Source: CAWAND01 sp963807065
Lineage (GTDB): Bacteria; Chloroflexota; Anaerolineae; Anaerolineales; E44-bin32
Length of the DNA: 64,000 nt
NCBI GenBank assembly: GCA_963807065.1
Contig: CAWDZQ010000003.1
Span: 1,550,001 to 1,614,000 of the forward strand
Direction of reading: 5' to 3'
Shown here: positions 30,606 through 39,927 of the stretch, in pieces
Layout: the number at the start of each line of letters is the position of its first letter
Numbering within the stretch: the stretch's first letter is position 1
Notes under the pieces: model-generated
Told to the model about the DNA's origin: nothing
The model's input: the letters and a program-made list of their open reading frames with translations, nothing else
Database searches by the model: none
Program-made: the position numbers and the translations under genes

Positions 30606-31490
30606 AGTACAGGGACGGAGGTGCATTTCGTAGAGCGTTGGAGGACCGCCTCCGAAACCAGAGTGTGGGTTCCGGGGAGCCGCTCACACGGCTTCGTAAA
30701 CTTGTGGCTTTCGATCGATTTCTTCGCTCGGCTTGTGGTTGGCGATCCTGAGATCTGGGTGCTAAAGGGCGGTTATGCGCTCCAGCTCCGAATTGGAGCT
30801 AGGGCACGAGCGACCAAGGATATCGATCTCGTGATGCAACACACGACAGGCGAGGCTCATAGGTTGCTCAGCGATGCTACCTCCAGAGACTTGAATGACT
30901 GGTTCACTTTTGAGACCGGGCGCGCGATCCGCGCCAAGATCGGCGATCAGCCAGGTGGCTCGCGGTACCCTGTGCATTCATTGCTCGAAGGAAGGACCTT
31001 TGAACGGTTTCATGTCGACTTTGGCGCAGGCGATCCGATTGTTTCCGCACCGGAACTACTCACCGGTCCTCCTCTTCTTGAGTTTGCAGAAATTCAACCA
31101 ACAACCTTTCCCACTTATCCTGTGGCCCAACACCTGGCCGAGAAGGTCCATGCCTACTCTCGCAGATATGGCGCATTCAACAGCACCCGCGTCAGGGATC
31201 TTGTAGATATCCTGCTCATTGCGCAGACTTCAGAGGTCGACTGTGAAGAACTTATGCGAGCATTTCACTTGACCTTCGAGGCGCGAGCGACCCATGAACT
31301 TCCAAGGGGATTGGCTGATCCGCCCTCCGAATGGGCAAAGACGTTCCCTAGACTCCGTAGAGAGCTCGAGTTGCCGTGGAGCGATCTCAAGAAAGCCTTT
31401 CAGGCTGCCAGGCTGTTCATCGAGCCTGTCCTCCAAGCAGAGACAACCGGCGTGTGGTCGCCCGAGAAATGGAAATGGTTGCGGCGATAA
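30602..31490 (+). pseudogene. AbiEii-type nucleotidyltransferase toxin, one frameshift
   Basis: ATG 30602 overlaps the AbiEi stop and opens MKYRDGGAFRRALEDRLRNQ, then GEPLTRLRKLVAFDRFL. A frame change near 30728 leads into ARLVVGDPEIWVLKGGYALQLRIG, RARATKDIDLVMQ (nucleotidyltransferase metal-binding Asp-x-Asp), TYPVAQHLAEKVHAYSR and RVRDLVDILLI. These are the four conserved AbiEii motifs. Family members (MenA, AbiEii) transfer nucleotides to RNA such as tRNA acceptor ends and arrest growth. A truncated toxin with an intact antitoxin would be inert but tolerated. Confidence 0.8.
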
Positions 31491-31686
31491 CCTTTTCGAA
31501 ACGGGGATCGCGGCCAGACCTCATGGTGGTCTCCATTCCAAAGTTGTTGAGTCAGGTGAAATCAGAGGTATCGGAAGCCTGACTGTCTGTGCTTCGTCTC
31601 GCAGGACGAAAGTCAGCGTTCGAGAGACGGACCCATAACCCCGGGCCATGGGTCAAATTCTTGAACCGATGCCCGATGGACGCAAA

Positions 31687-31709
31687 AGGCGCCCGTGAGG
31701 GCGCTTCTC
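31687..31709 (+). terminator. Rho-independent terminator downstream of abiE
   Basis: Stem AGGCGCCC, loop GTGA, GGGCGCTT, then a pyrimidine-rich CTCTTC tail, about 200 bases past the toxin stop and just before the insertion sequence. Confidence 0.55.
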
Positions 31710-31779
31710 TTCGTCCTGGCCTGCCCCCCAAAAACTGATCCAGTTGTAGAGTTAGGATCAGATAAGGGAGAAGGGTCAA

Positions 31780-32081
31780 ATGCCACGAAGAAGATACACC
31801 CCAGAACAGATCATCAGCAAACTCCGTGAAGCCGAGGTTCTGCTCAGCCAGGGCCAAACGGTGGGGCAAGCCTGCAAGTCCCTGGGCGTGAGCGATCAGA
31901 CCTACTACCGCCCTGCCCAAACCGCAGGACCTTCGGCTGGCGCAAAGAGTACGGTGGGATGCGGACTTCGCAAGTCCGCAGGCTCAAGGAACTCGAGCGG
32001 GAGAATGTCAGGTTGAAGAGGCTGGTCGCCGATCTCTCGCTGGACAATGCCATCCTGAAGGAAGCCGTCTCGGGAAATTGA
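31780..32081 (+). pseudogene. IS3-family OrfA, interrupted by a 26-base insertion
   Basis: MPRRRYTPEQIISKLREAEV, then GQTVGQACKSLGVSDQTYYR is the helix-turn-helix. The expected continuation WRKEYGGM is displaced by 26 extra bases near 31911-31936. After that the leucine-zipper segment RLKELERENVRLKRLVADLSLDNAILKE continues in another frame to TGA 32081. The copy at 56.4 kb lacks this insertion, so it arose in this copy. OrfA (and hence the OrfAB transposase) should be inactive. Confidence 0.75.
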
Positions 32082-32959
32082 CCAGCCCGGCCAGGAGGCG
32101 CAGGGCTGTTGAGCACGTTCAGCAGACCCTGGGTGTCTCCGAGCGCCGGGCGTGCAGGGTGCTGGGCCAGCCTCGATCGACACAGCGCAGTGTAGGGCAG
32201 GAAGCTGGAGACGAGGCTGTGCTCACCGAGCACATTGTTGAGCTGGCAAGCCGGTATGGCCGCTATGGATATCGCAGGATCACGGCGCTGCTCAGAAACC
32301 AGGGGTGGAGGGTGAACCACAAGCGTGTTGAACGGATTTGGCGGAAAGAGGGCTTAAAGGTGCCTGCCAGGCAACCTAAACGCTCCAGGCTCTGGTTGAA
32401 CGATGGCTCATGTGTGCGACTTCGTCCGCTGTACCCGAACCATGTGTGGAGCTACGATTTCGTCCAGGAGCGAACACACAACGGCCGGGTATTCCGGATC
32501 CTGAACATCATCGATGAGTACTCCCGGGAATGCCTGGCGTCGATCGTGGCTCGGAACATCAGGCATGGGGATGTCCAGGATTGCCTTACCGATCTGTTCT
32601 GTCAGCGAGGCGTCCCTGTGCACCTCCGCTCGGATAACGGGCCTGAGTTCACAGCCAGGAGGATCCGGGAGTGGCTGACCCATCTTGGCGTGAGGACCTT
32701 GTTCATCGAACCCGGGAGCCCCTGGGAGAACGGCTTCGTTAAATCGTTCAACGGGAAAATGCGGGACGAGCTGCTCGATCGGGAGATCTTCTACACCGTG
32801 AAAGAAGCCAGGCAATTGGTTGAGATGTGGAGGTGGGAATACCCCGTGCCGGGACGGTGCAATCACATCAGGCCGCACAGTTCGCTGAGCTACAAGCCGC
32901 CCGCGCCGGCAGCATGGATCACCATTGGACAACCGCTGCAACAGGTGAGTCTAACTTAG
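32078..32959 (+). CDS. IS3-family transposase OrfB
   Basis: 293 residues. HTH_21 region GRYGYRRITALLRNQGWRVNHKRVERIWRKEGL is followed by a DDE integrase core. The catalytic residues are Asp in NHVWSYDFV, Asp in HLRSDNGPEF and Glu in SPWENGFVKSFNGKMRDELLD. The end NHIRPHSSLSYKPPAP is standard. It overlaps OrfA by four bases and is normally made as an OrfAB fusion by -1 frameshifting. Confidence 0.88.
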   Translation: MTSPARRRRAVEHVQQTLGVSERRACRVLGQPRSTQRSVGQEAGDEAVLTEHIVELASRYGRYGYRRITALLRNQGWRVNHKRVERIWRKEGLKVPARQPKRSRLWLNDGSCVRLRPLYPNHVWSYDFVQERTHNGRVFRILNIIDEYSRECLASIVARNIRHGDVQDCLTDLFCQRGVPVHLRSDNGPEFTARRIREWLTHLGVRTLFIEPGSPWENGFVKSFNGKMRDELLDREIFYTVKEARQLVEMWRWEYPVPGRCNHIRPHSSLSYKPPAPAAWITIGQPLQQVSLT

Positions 32960-33182
32960 AAAGTGGATCAAGAAGTGGGGGCACGTCAGTTTGGGTCACA
33001 ATGATGTGCGAAATTTGACGAGAAGGAGGGCCCTGATTAAGGCCCTAACTCCTGCCTATATGGTCCTGGATCGTCTGTCAAGTATTCCCTACTTGCCTTG
33101 ACAAGAAGCATCCTGAGTTCATGCCAACGATCCGGCTGAGGTTTGGAAGGGGCTGATCTTGGGGGTACTCTGAGCTCGATAC

Positions 33183-33974
33183 TCAGAGTGCGCGCACGGC
33201 ACCTCCGTCAACCAAAAGAGAAACTCCTGTGATATACGCCGCCAACTCTGAGGCGAGAAATGCGGCTGCTGCCGCAGGTTCCTCGGGCTCCGCGAGCCTC
33301 CCAGCAGGTATCGTTCTGGCAGTTGCCTTGAGTTCTTCCTCGACGCTAATCGATTTTGCTTCGGCCCGCGTTTTCCTGCGAGTTCAATTGCCCGATCGGT
33401 CATCGTGGGGCCCGGGCAAATGTTGTTGACAGTTATGCCGTATGGAGCGACTTCTGCGGCCAGTGTTTTGGCCATGCCACCGACAGCCAACCGCATTGCA
33501 TTGGAGATCATGAGCCCGGCGATGGGCTCTTTCAAAGATCTGGACGTGAAATTCACGATCCGTCCCCATTTCTGTTCTTTCATGCCTGGCAGCACTTCTC
33601 GTATCAGCCGAACAGAACTAAGAAACGTCAGCTCATACCCCCTTTGCCATTTCTCATCCGAAGCTTCTTCAAAGCCCCCAGCTGGAGGCCCCCCTGAGTT
33701 GGTGACCAAGATAGAGATTCGACCTAGGTCCTCTCTCGCCTGAGAAACAACATTTCTAATCTCCTCGGGGTTGGTAAGGTCAACGCGGTATCCCCTTACC
33801 TTCGGCGCGCCCGCGTTTGCTATGGCTGCTTCGGCCTGAGGGAGAATTCGTTTCATCCAGGTCGCAGACCGCAATCACCGCTCCTTCCATACCGAGGCGA
33901 ATTGCCGTTGCGAGACCCAGACCTCTGCCTGAAGCGGCGACTAGTGCCACACGTCCTTGTATCCCTAGGTCCAA
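33183..33974 (-). pseudogene. SDR-family oxidoreductase with atypical active site, frameshifted
   Basis: TTG start behind AAGGAGGG. Frame 1 gives LGIQGRVALVAASGRGLGLATAIRLGMEG. A shift near 33850 leads to GRISILVTNSGGPPAGGFEEA, GRIVNFTSRSLKEPIAGLM and TVNNICPGPTMTDRAIELA. A second shift near 33370 gives AGRLAEPEEPAAAAAFLASE and ITGVSLLVDGGAVRAL to TGA at 33183. The usual Tyr-x-x-x-Lys is replaced by SNAMR. This is a known divergent SDR branch, and the paralogue at 39.9-40.7 kb shares the change. It is the last gene of the leftward array. Confidence 0.75.
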
Positions 33975-34001
33975 GTAACCCTCCTTATCTGATCATTGCT
34001 T

Positions 34002-34667
34002 TCACAGATGCCCGTACTTCTCAAGTGCCTTCAACAAGGGCATGCCCGCCAGAATATCCTTCCGCGCACCAATCTCCGCAGAGGTCCAGTCTCTGAGACG
34101 ATCCACGACCTCCCGCTGGATGGATCCCGGGACAACTATCGCGCCATCTTCATCCGCCACGATCGTATCCCCCGGGACGACGTTGACCCATTCCTCGACC
34201 GCGCCGCGGACGAACACGGGCTCCTGATGGGACGTCACCCGCCAGCGACCGATGGCCTGTGCTGGAGAGACGTATCGTGCAAGAATTGGAAGGCCCAAAT
34301 TCCTCAAGGTGCCCACGTCCCTGACTCCACCATCGACTACAACCCCCAGGCAGCCTCTCGCTTTCATCGCCCCGGCAAGCAGGTCTCCGAAACAACAGAC
34401 CCCGCGGATGTCGGTACCCGCCCAGACGGCCACAACACCGGATGTCATCTCATCAATCGCAAGAAGTTTGGAGGAGTCGCCGTGTCCCTGCCAAGCGGAC
34501 ATCTCGCCGGATACCGTATACGCAGGCCCTGCGAAGCTTCTTCCTTTGTCTGAAATCGGATTAAGAGAGTTGTCCAAAACGGGTGGAGAAAGCTGCAGGA
34601 CGTCGAATACATCAGAGATGGCTGAGGTCCCAGATTCGAGGAGGATGCTAAGATCTGTCTCTGTCAA
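34002..34667 (-). CDS. RraA-like / HMG-aldolase-family protein
   Basis: 221 residues from a TTG start behind GGAGGT (4 bases), preferred to starts further upstream that lie inside the aminotransferase gene. Motifs: VVAVWAGTDIRGVCCFGDLLAGAMKARG and GVVVDGGVRDVGTLRNLGLPI. These carry the GDLL and RD residues that bind metal and substrate in 4-hydroxy-4-methyl-2-oxoglutarate aldolase/oxaloacetate decarboxylase members. The end VVPGDTIVADEDGAIVVP is diagnostic of the fold. In this array a C-C cleavage or decarboxylation of a 2-oxo acid is likely. Confidence 0.85.
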   Translation of the reverse strand: MTETDLSILLESGTSAISDVFDVLQLSPPVLDNSLNPISDKGRSFAGPAYTVSGEMSAWQGHGDSSKLLAIDEMTSGVVAVWAGTDIRGVCCFGDLLAGAMKARGCLGVVVDGGVRDVGTLRNLGLPILARYVSPAQAIGRWRVTSHQEPVFVRGAVEEWVNVVPGDTIVADEDGAIVVPGSIQREVVDRLRDWTSAEIGARKDILAGMPLLKALEKYGHL

Positions 34668-34708
34668 GATTACCTCCGGGTTGAGCTGATGGTCAAGGTT
34701 CTTCGTTG

Positions 34709-35906
34709 TCAGCCGGGCGGGGTTGGGCCAGCCACCTTCATCCAATACTGGCGAATGGAGCTCAGGCCATTGGCCACTTCTCCAATAGAACACGCATACG
34801 ATATGCGAACGTGTCCCTCTCCGCACTCGCCAAATGCAACACCCGGTACCACAGCAACATTGGCGTATTGCAACAAGGCTTCCGAGACAGCAGCTGAGCT
34901 CGAGCCTAATGCAGACACGCGAGGAAATGCGTAGAACGTGCCACGTGGTGGCACCAATGCGTAGGCGTCAATTTCCGCAAACGCATCAATCAATACCTTA
35001 CGCCTCTCACGATATTCTGAAACCATTTCCGCTACGCAATCTTGAGGACCAACCAAAGCGGCGAGGGCACCATATTGGGCGAAGGAAGTTGCGCAGACCG
35101 TAGTGTATTGGTGAACACGGATGAGTATGTCGATCAGCCGAGGGGAGGCCGCAACGTATCCGAGTTGCCAGCCGGTCATTGCGTAGGATTTCGAGAAACC
35201 CCCTATGGTCAGTGTGCGTTCTTGGCCCTCGGGAAGCGATGCGGGGCTGATATGATCTGCGCCGTCATAGAGAATTCTTTTCATAGATCTCATCGGACAG
35301 GATCAGCAGGTCATGTTGCGCAGCCAAGGCAACAATATCCTCGATCAATTGGCGACTCAAGACTGCCCCCGTCGGATTATGGGGGGAGTTTAAGACAAGC
35401 ATTCGTGTCCGAGGCGTAATTCGAGACCTGACATCGTCTGGATCAAGTTGAAAGTCGTTTGAGTCACTCAGAGGAACACTGACTACGCTAGCGCCAGCTA
35501 GGCGAGCACAATAGGGGTAGTGCAACCACATTGGATCGGGTATCAAGACTTCGTCCCCAGGATCAAGAAGTCCCAGCATGGCCAGCAATACTGCCTCGTT
35601 CGCTCCGACGGTGACAATGATCTGCCTGTCAGGGTCTGCTTCTACTCCATTGTCTCTTCTAAGCTTCTCCGAAATGGCCCGGCGCAGTTCGATAAGACCA
35701 TAGTTGGATGTATACGAAGTATGCCCGGCATCGAGAGCATGCTTCGCGGCTTTCTTGATGTGTGTTGGAGTATCAAAGTCAGGACGACCTATGTGGAATG
35801 GTGTGACCTCCCGGCCTTCGGCCTTTAGTCTGTCAACCTGTTCGAAGACCTTCCGGATACTTGAGAACTCGATACCCGCCATTCTTTCGGCCCCAAACTC
35901 TCTCAT
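34709..35906 (-). pseudogene. Class I/II PLP aminotransferase, one frameshift
   Basis: About 395 residues over two frames joined near 35270. N-terminal part: EVTPFHIGRPDFDTPTHIKKA, then GHTSYTSNYGLIELRRAISEKL, VTVGANEAVLLAMLGLLDPGDEVLIPDP, NSPHNPTGAVLSRQ and LLILSDEIYEK. The second frame has the PLP lysine in GGFSKSYAMTGWQLGY and ends at 34709. AspC-like subgroup I fold type. The start ATG at 35906 lies after AAGGGTTGAGG. It probably removes or adds the amino group of the intermediate produced by the hydrolases upstream. Confidence 0.83.
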
Positions 35907-35979
35907 CCTCAACCCTTCTCTGTCTTGAGGCAAGGTGCGGGCGTTTCCGTATGCCCCTTGCGGATCGCTTCAGAATTGG

Positions 35980-36831
35980 TCAACCCACTTCCTTGATGTT
36001 CTTCAAATCCAGGTGTTCGACATCAATGTCTTTCATATCAAGGAAATCGAGCGCAAAACGTGCAAAGTTTTCAATCTGATCCCCCGTTACCTGGAACTTA
36101 AGACTACCCTCTGGGGATAATGTACTCGTCTTCTTGCGCATGCCGGTTTGACCAAGGACTTGTGAAACCTCGTCGGCGACCGCCTCGGCGGGATCCAAGG
36201 CCACGAAGCGTCCGGCAGCTGCCGCGTCGATAAGGTCCCTAACACAAGTAAGATCAGTACACCCAAGCAGCAAGGTATCTGCATCGAACTCATCAACCGG
36301 CTCAAGGTAACGTGAGACTAATGATGCCAGATGAGCCTTGCCATTAATGTCCCCCTTTTCAGCTAGCCGCAGTAGCTCGCTCGGAGCTACTCCCAAGACC
36401 GATGCCTCGGGGAGCACCTCATGGATCCTCGCAGCATATGCCCCGCTGTCTACGGTTAGTTCCGTTCCCCAAACTGCGATGCGTCTTCCGCCAGAAAAGT
36501 GAACAGCTCTCTTGACGGCAGGATCGATCATTCCGATTACAGGTACGTTGGGGAATGCCTTCTCGACGGTTGCACCTCCGGCGATGCTGGCGGTGTTGCA
36601 GGCAATCACGACGACCTTCACACCCAAAGATACTAGGTAACCTGCCAGCTCAATCGAGATCTGACTCACTTCTTCCGGAAGTCTTGTGCCATACGGTTGT
36701 CGGGCCGTGTCTGCGACGTAGATAAGATCCTCGGCTGGCATCAGTCTCCGAATCTCCCTCAGGACCGCCAGGCCGCCTGGCCCGGAGTTGAAGACCCCGA
36801 TGGGTGAGTCATTCCCAGACACGCCGCTCAT
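35980..36831 (-). CDS. Aspartate/glutamate racemase-family protein (MurI-like)
   Basis: 283 residues. MurI-like stretches: IGVFNSGPGGLAVLREI, YVADTARQPYGTRLPEE, VVVIACNTASI (first catalytic Cys) and TLLLGCTDLTCV (second Cys). The first motif has Asn where glutamate racemases have Asp (DSG), and the His after the second Cys is missing, so activity or substrate may differ. ATG 36831 overlaps the stop of the upstream M20 gene (TAATG), so it is coupled. As a second racemase in a catabolic array it may act on an amino acid or hydantoin derivative rather than in cell-wall synthesis. Confidence 0.83.
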   Translation of the reverse strand: MSGVSGNDSPIGVFNSGPGGLAVLREIRRLMPAEDLIYVADTARQPYGTRLPEEVSQISIELAGYLVSLGVKVVVIACNTASIAGGATVEKAFPNVPVIGMIDPAVKRAVHFSGGRRIAVWGTELTVDSGAYAARIHEVLPEASVLGVAPSELLRLAEKGDINGKAHLASLVSRYLEPVDEFDADTLLLGCTDLTCVRDLIDAAAAGRFVALDPAEAVADEVSQVLGQTGMRKKTSTLSPEGSLKFQVTGDQIENFARFALDFLDMKDIDVEHLDLKNIKEVG

Positions 36832-38033
36832 TAGGAAGATACCTCTTTCGCTCGGCCCAATAGACGCAGCGCTACCAGCAGGTAGACTTGGGAGCACTTT
36901 ACGAGTTCATCCACTTCGATGAACTCATCGACCTGATGCGCTAAGGTTGGGTTACCTGGGCCGAATACCACCGTCTGCACACCGGCATTTACGAGATGGA
37001 CCATATCACAGGCGCCTCCCAATCCTTTGAGGGCGGGGGTTGCCCCCAGCACGCCAGATGCCGCCTCAGAAACCCTCTTGACAATTTCGGACTCTGCATC
37101 AACCTCTGATGGACCACCAGTCGTTGCCTGAAGTTGCTCTATTCGGACATCAAGGTCCCGGTCAGATACTCGCAAGCTATCAAACAAGGTCTCGAGTTCA
37201 CCCAGTGCCTCCGCCTCATCTTCGCCAGGCGTCATTCGTCTGTCCAGTAGAGCGGTACATGAATCTGGAATCAGATTGGGCTGAGTACCGCCTTCAATCA
37301 TCGACACGCAAGCCGAGGCAGAACCCGTCAAAGGATGGGTTCGCTTGCGAAGGGAGACGTGCAAATCGTCGATTGCCTCAACCACCTTCGCCATTTTGGA
37401 TATTGCGTTGATCCCATCTTCGGGTCGGCTCGTGTGCGCGACCCGACCTGTCACCTTCATGACCGGCCTGAGGCTCCCATTGTGGGCTATGACAATGTTG
37501 CCGTCCGTCGGTTCTCCGACGAGACCGAAGTCTCCCCGAAGATGCTGCATTAGGTCCTTCGATCCCAGGCTTGCATTCTCTTCGTCTATGACGGCGCATA
37601 CAGCCAACTGACCAAAACACTTGCCAGCCAATTCCGCAAAGACTGAGGATGCCACAAGCATGGCCGCCAGCGGCCCTTTGTCATCGACGGCTCCTCGACC
37701 ATAGATGCGGCCCCCTTGCAATTCCGCGCCATAAGGATCGTGTTGCCAACCTTCCCCTGGTGGCACCGTGTCCATGTGGGAATTGAACAATAGGACTGGG
37801 CCGCCACCGGAACCTACCTTCCCAACCACATTAGGCCTTCCCGGACGGACTTCCTCTAAGGCGACATCGATTTGGAAGCCAGAAAGATAGTCGGCAACAT
37901 ATGCCGCGATTCGGCCTTCTCCATCCTCTTTCCCCACACTGGGGATCCTCATGATCTCCTGAAGTAAGGGGACAACCCTTACCGAATCGATCTGTGCCAG
38001 CGCATCCCGCTCAAAATCCGTCAGGAAAGTCAC
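36831..38033 (-). CDS. M20-family amidohydrolase (ArgE/DapE-like)
   Basis: 400 residues, intact. Zinc-site motifs: LLFNSHMDTVPPGEGW (His, Asp), GRGAVDDKGPLAAML (bridging Asp), VIDEENASLGS (Glu-Glu), FGLVGEPTD, and the C-terminal FGPGNPTLAHQVDEFI (His). The dimerisation domain includes GRVAHTSRPEDGINAI. Members remove acyl, succinyl or carbamoyl groups from amino acids. GTG start directly after the M24 gene stop (6 bases). Confidence 0.88.
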   Translation of the reverse strand: MTFLTDFERDALAQIDSVRVVPLLQEIMRIPSVGKEDGEGRIAAYVADYLSGFQIDVALEEVRPGRPNVVGKVGSGGGPVLLFNSHMDTVPPGEGWQHDPYGAELQGGRIYGRGAVDDKGPLAAMLVASSVFAELAGKCFGQLAVCAVIDEENASLGSKDLMQHLRGDFGLVGEPTDGNIVIAHNGSLRPVMKVTGRVAHTSRPEDGINAISKMAKVVEAIDDLHVSLRKRTHPLTGSASACVSMIEGGTQPNLIPDSCTALLDRRMTPGEDEAEALGELETLFDSLRVSDRDLDVRIEQLQATTGGPSEVDAESEIVKRVSEAASGVLGATPALKGLGGACDMVHLVNAGVQTVVFGPGNPTLAHQVDEFIEVDELVKCSQVYLLVALRLLGRAKEVSS

Positions 38034-38039
38034 GGTCTG

Positions 38040-39215
38040 CTAGCCCTTAACTCTGAAGAGCTTTCGGGGAACATGTGTCAAGACTTCACAGCCATCATCT
38101 GTCACCAATACGGTCTCACTGACACCCACACCCCATTCGGCAAATCTCCTCAGGGCCGGCGGAATGTGAAAGACCATTCCGGGCTCCAAGGGTGTGGGAT
38201 CCAGATGTCGCAGGCTCAATATGTGCCCTTCCCCCCAGTCGGGAGGAAAGCTGATCCCGACCGAGTAACCTGTCCGCTTTCGAAACTCATTACCGTAACC
38301 GGCTTGCTTCATGACAGCGGTGCAGGCCGCGTCCACCTGACCTGCCTCCACGCCGGGAGTAATGGCATCAATGGCTGCCTCGAGGCCGGCAAGACAGGCC
38401 TCGAACATGGTTTCAACCTCTGCTGGTACCTCGCCCACTACGACTGTTCGCATGAGACCGCCGCTGTATCGATTAACGCAGCCCCCAATTTCAAGCAAGA
38501 CGGCATCACCCGAGGCTATCGTGCGGTTGTCAAAGGTCGTGTGAGCAACCCCAGATCGCGGCCCGGAAGTTACTATGGGCTGTGAAGACATATAAGTGCT
38601 TCCTGCAGAAACAGCTCCGCGAAACATTGCCGAGGCAATGTCATTCTCAGTCACTCCACTTTGGATCGCCTCTATTCCAGCAAACATTCCTGCTTCTGTA
38701 GTCCTACATGCCTTGCGGATGTAAGTTATCTCCTCGCTGGATTTGAGGCGTCGCACGTGCTCAACAGTCCCAGAGGCATCAACGATATCCGCACCGTTGA
38801 ATGAATTCTCGAGTTCAAGCACCCGCTTCGCCCCGACATACGGCGCATCTAGCTCCAACCCCATCCGATGGCTAGTCCAACCTCGATCCGACGCGGCTTT
38901 GACTAGCACCTCTACCGGATCTTCGTGATCGGCGTAGGTTTCAACATCCTCGACCCATGAGTAATACCTTGCGCACCCCTTCTCCATCTCCCTGACGAGT
39001 AGCCACAGGTCCCCCGTGCTCGGCACAACGAGGCAGAGGAAAGATGAATAGCCAATGGATTGATACCCCGACAAATAGTTCACATTTTCTGGGTGAAACG
39101 AGAAAAGGATGTCCACATCAGTCTCGGCCATCCTTTGCCTAACTTCGGTCAGTCGACGTTCGTATTCTTCTGCTGAAAAGAAGCGTTCACTTGGAGAAGT
39201 TGATCTCAACATCAT
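38040..39215 (-). CDS. M24-family creatinase/prolidase-like hydrolase lacking metal ligands
   Basis: 391 residues, intact. N-terminal creatinase domain (ERRLTEVRQRMAETDVDILFSFHPENVNYLSGY) is followed by the pita-bread fold (EEITYIRKACRTTEAGMFAGI). Metal-dependent prolidases have LxxDxG and two Glu residues. Here the first reads AVLLEIGGCVNRYSGGLMRT and the ends are GMVFHIPPALR and SETVLVT, so the ligand set is largely gone, as in creatinase and related metal-free C-N hydrolases. AAGGA precedes ATG 39215, which overlaps the upstream stop. Suggests hydrolysis of a guanidino or amidino bond rather than peptides. Confidence 0.82.
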   Translation of the reverse strand: MMLRSTSPSERFFSAEEYERRLTEVRQRMAETDVDILFSFHPENVNYLSGYQSIGYSSFLCLVVPSTGDLWLLVREMEKGCARYYSWVEDVETYADHEDPVEVLVKAASDRGWTSHRMGLELDAPYVGAKRVLELENSFNGADIVDASGTVEHVRRLKSSEEITYIRKACRTTEAGMFAGIEAIQSGVTENDIASAMFRGAVSAGSTYMSSQPIVTSGPRSGVAHTTFDNRTIASGDAVLLEIGGCVNRYSGGLMRTVVVGEVPAEVETMFEACLAGLEAAIDAITPGVEAGQVDAACTAVMKQAGYGNEFRKRTGYSVGISFPPDWGEGHILSLRHLDPTPLEPGMVFHIPPALRRFAEWGVGVSETVLVTDDGCEVLTHVPRKLFRVKG

Positions 39216-39914
39216 GACGACAATCCTTCGTGGTTACTCACCGGCCCTTGTGTCGTGGACCACTCCGCCAAGACTTCTCGTGCTCGAACAACCAGCCCGA
39301 AGTAGGCCCCAAGATTCCGCAGGGCTGCCTCATGAGAAGCTTGGTCGTCGCCAGCCGTCGCGTCACTTGCAATGACAATCGAATAGCCAAGGCCAAATCC
39401 GTGTTCGGCGGTAGTCTGAACACAAAGATTCGTTACCAAACCAGTTAGGATGAGCGAGCTTACTCCGCTTTCTTCGAGCAAGGATTGGAGCTCAGTGTCC
39501 TGGAAACCATCGTATCCGTACTTCGTTATCGTGTGGTCGGCGCTGGTGGGTAACAGCAGCCCTTCGTAGAATTGCGCACCCCACGATCCGGGTGCGCAAA
39601 GCAGGTCATCGACATTCAAGCCGCGCTTCTCGTACCTCGCAATGTAGTTAGGCTTATCTGTCTGGGTGGAGTGTTCTGTTCGTAGATAAAAGACAGGCAC
39701 ATCCGCGTTCCGAGCGCCATTGATCAAGCGGTTGATGCTTTCAACAGCCCTTTTGGATTCGATAACGTCAGCGCCAAGCGCTGCAGCTTTGCCTCCCTCG
39801 TGGGCAAAGTCGTTCTGCACATCAACCACGATCAGGGCAGAGTGAGAAGGGAAGACATAATCAGCTATGCTTTCTCGCAGTTGCTTGGACGAGGAATTAT
39901 GATTTCACGCTCAT
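39212..39914 (-). CDS. Isochorismatase-fold cysteine hydrolase (copy 1)
   Basis: The N-terminal catalytic Asp is in SALIVVDVQNDFAHEGG, and the catalytic Cys in LTGLVTNLCVQTTAEHGF. The fold is that of N-carbamoylsarcosine amidase, ureidoacrylate hydrolase and nicotinamidase. The open frame extends to about 39890 without a standard start. An ATG at 39914 fits if one base is extra near 39899 (MSVKS then NSSSKQLRESIADYV). Otherwise GTG 39829 would cut into the first strand. Coupled to the M24 gene by overlap. A second copy is in the plus-strand array at 44.3 kb. Confidence 0.8.
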
Positions 39915-39927
39915 CTCTTAACCCTGT

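Larger units (their letters stand above)
31722..32983 (+). mobile_element. IS3-family insertion sequence (IS407-like), full-length
   Basis: About 1.26 kb bounded by imperfect terminal inverted repeats. The left end TGCCCCCCAAAAACTGATCC pairs with the right end, whose complement reads TGCCCCCACTTCTTGATCC; both continue into a related GTTAG segment. It encodes OrfA and OrfB with the usual overlap for programmed frameshifting. No clear target duplication flanks it. Two partial relatives lie at 55.9 and 56.4 kb. Confidence 0.8.
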
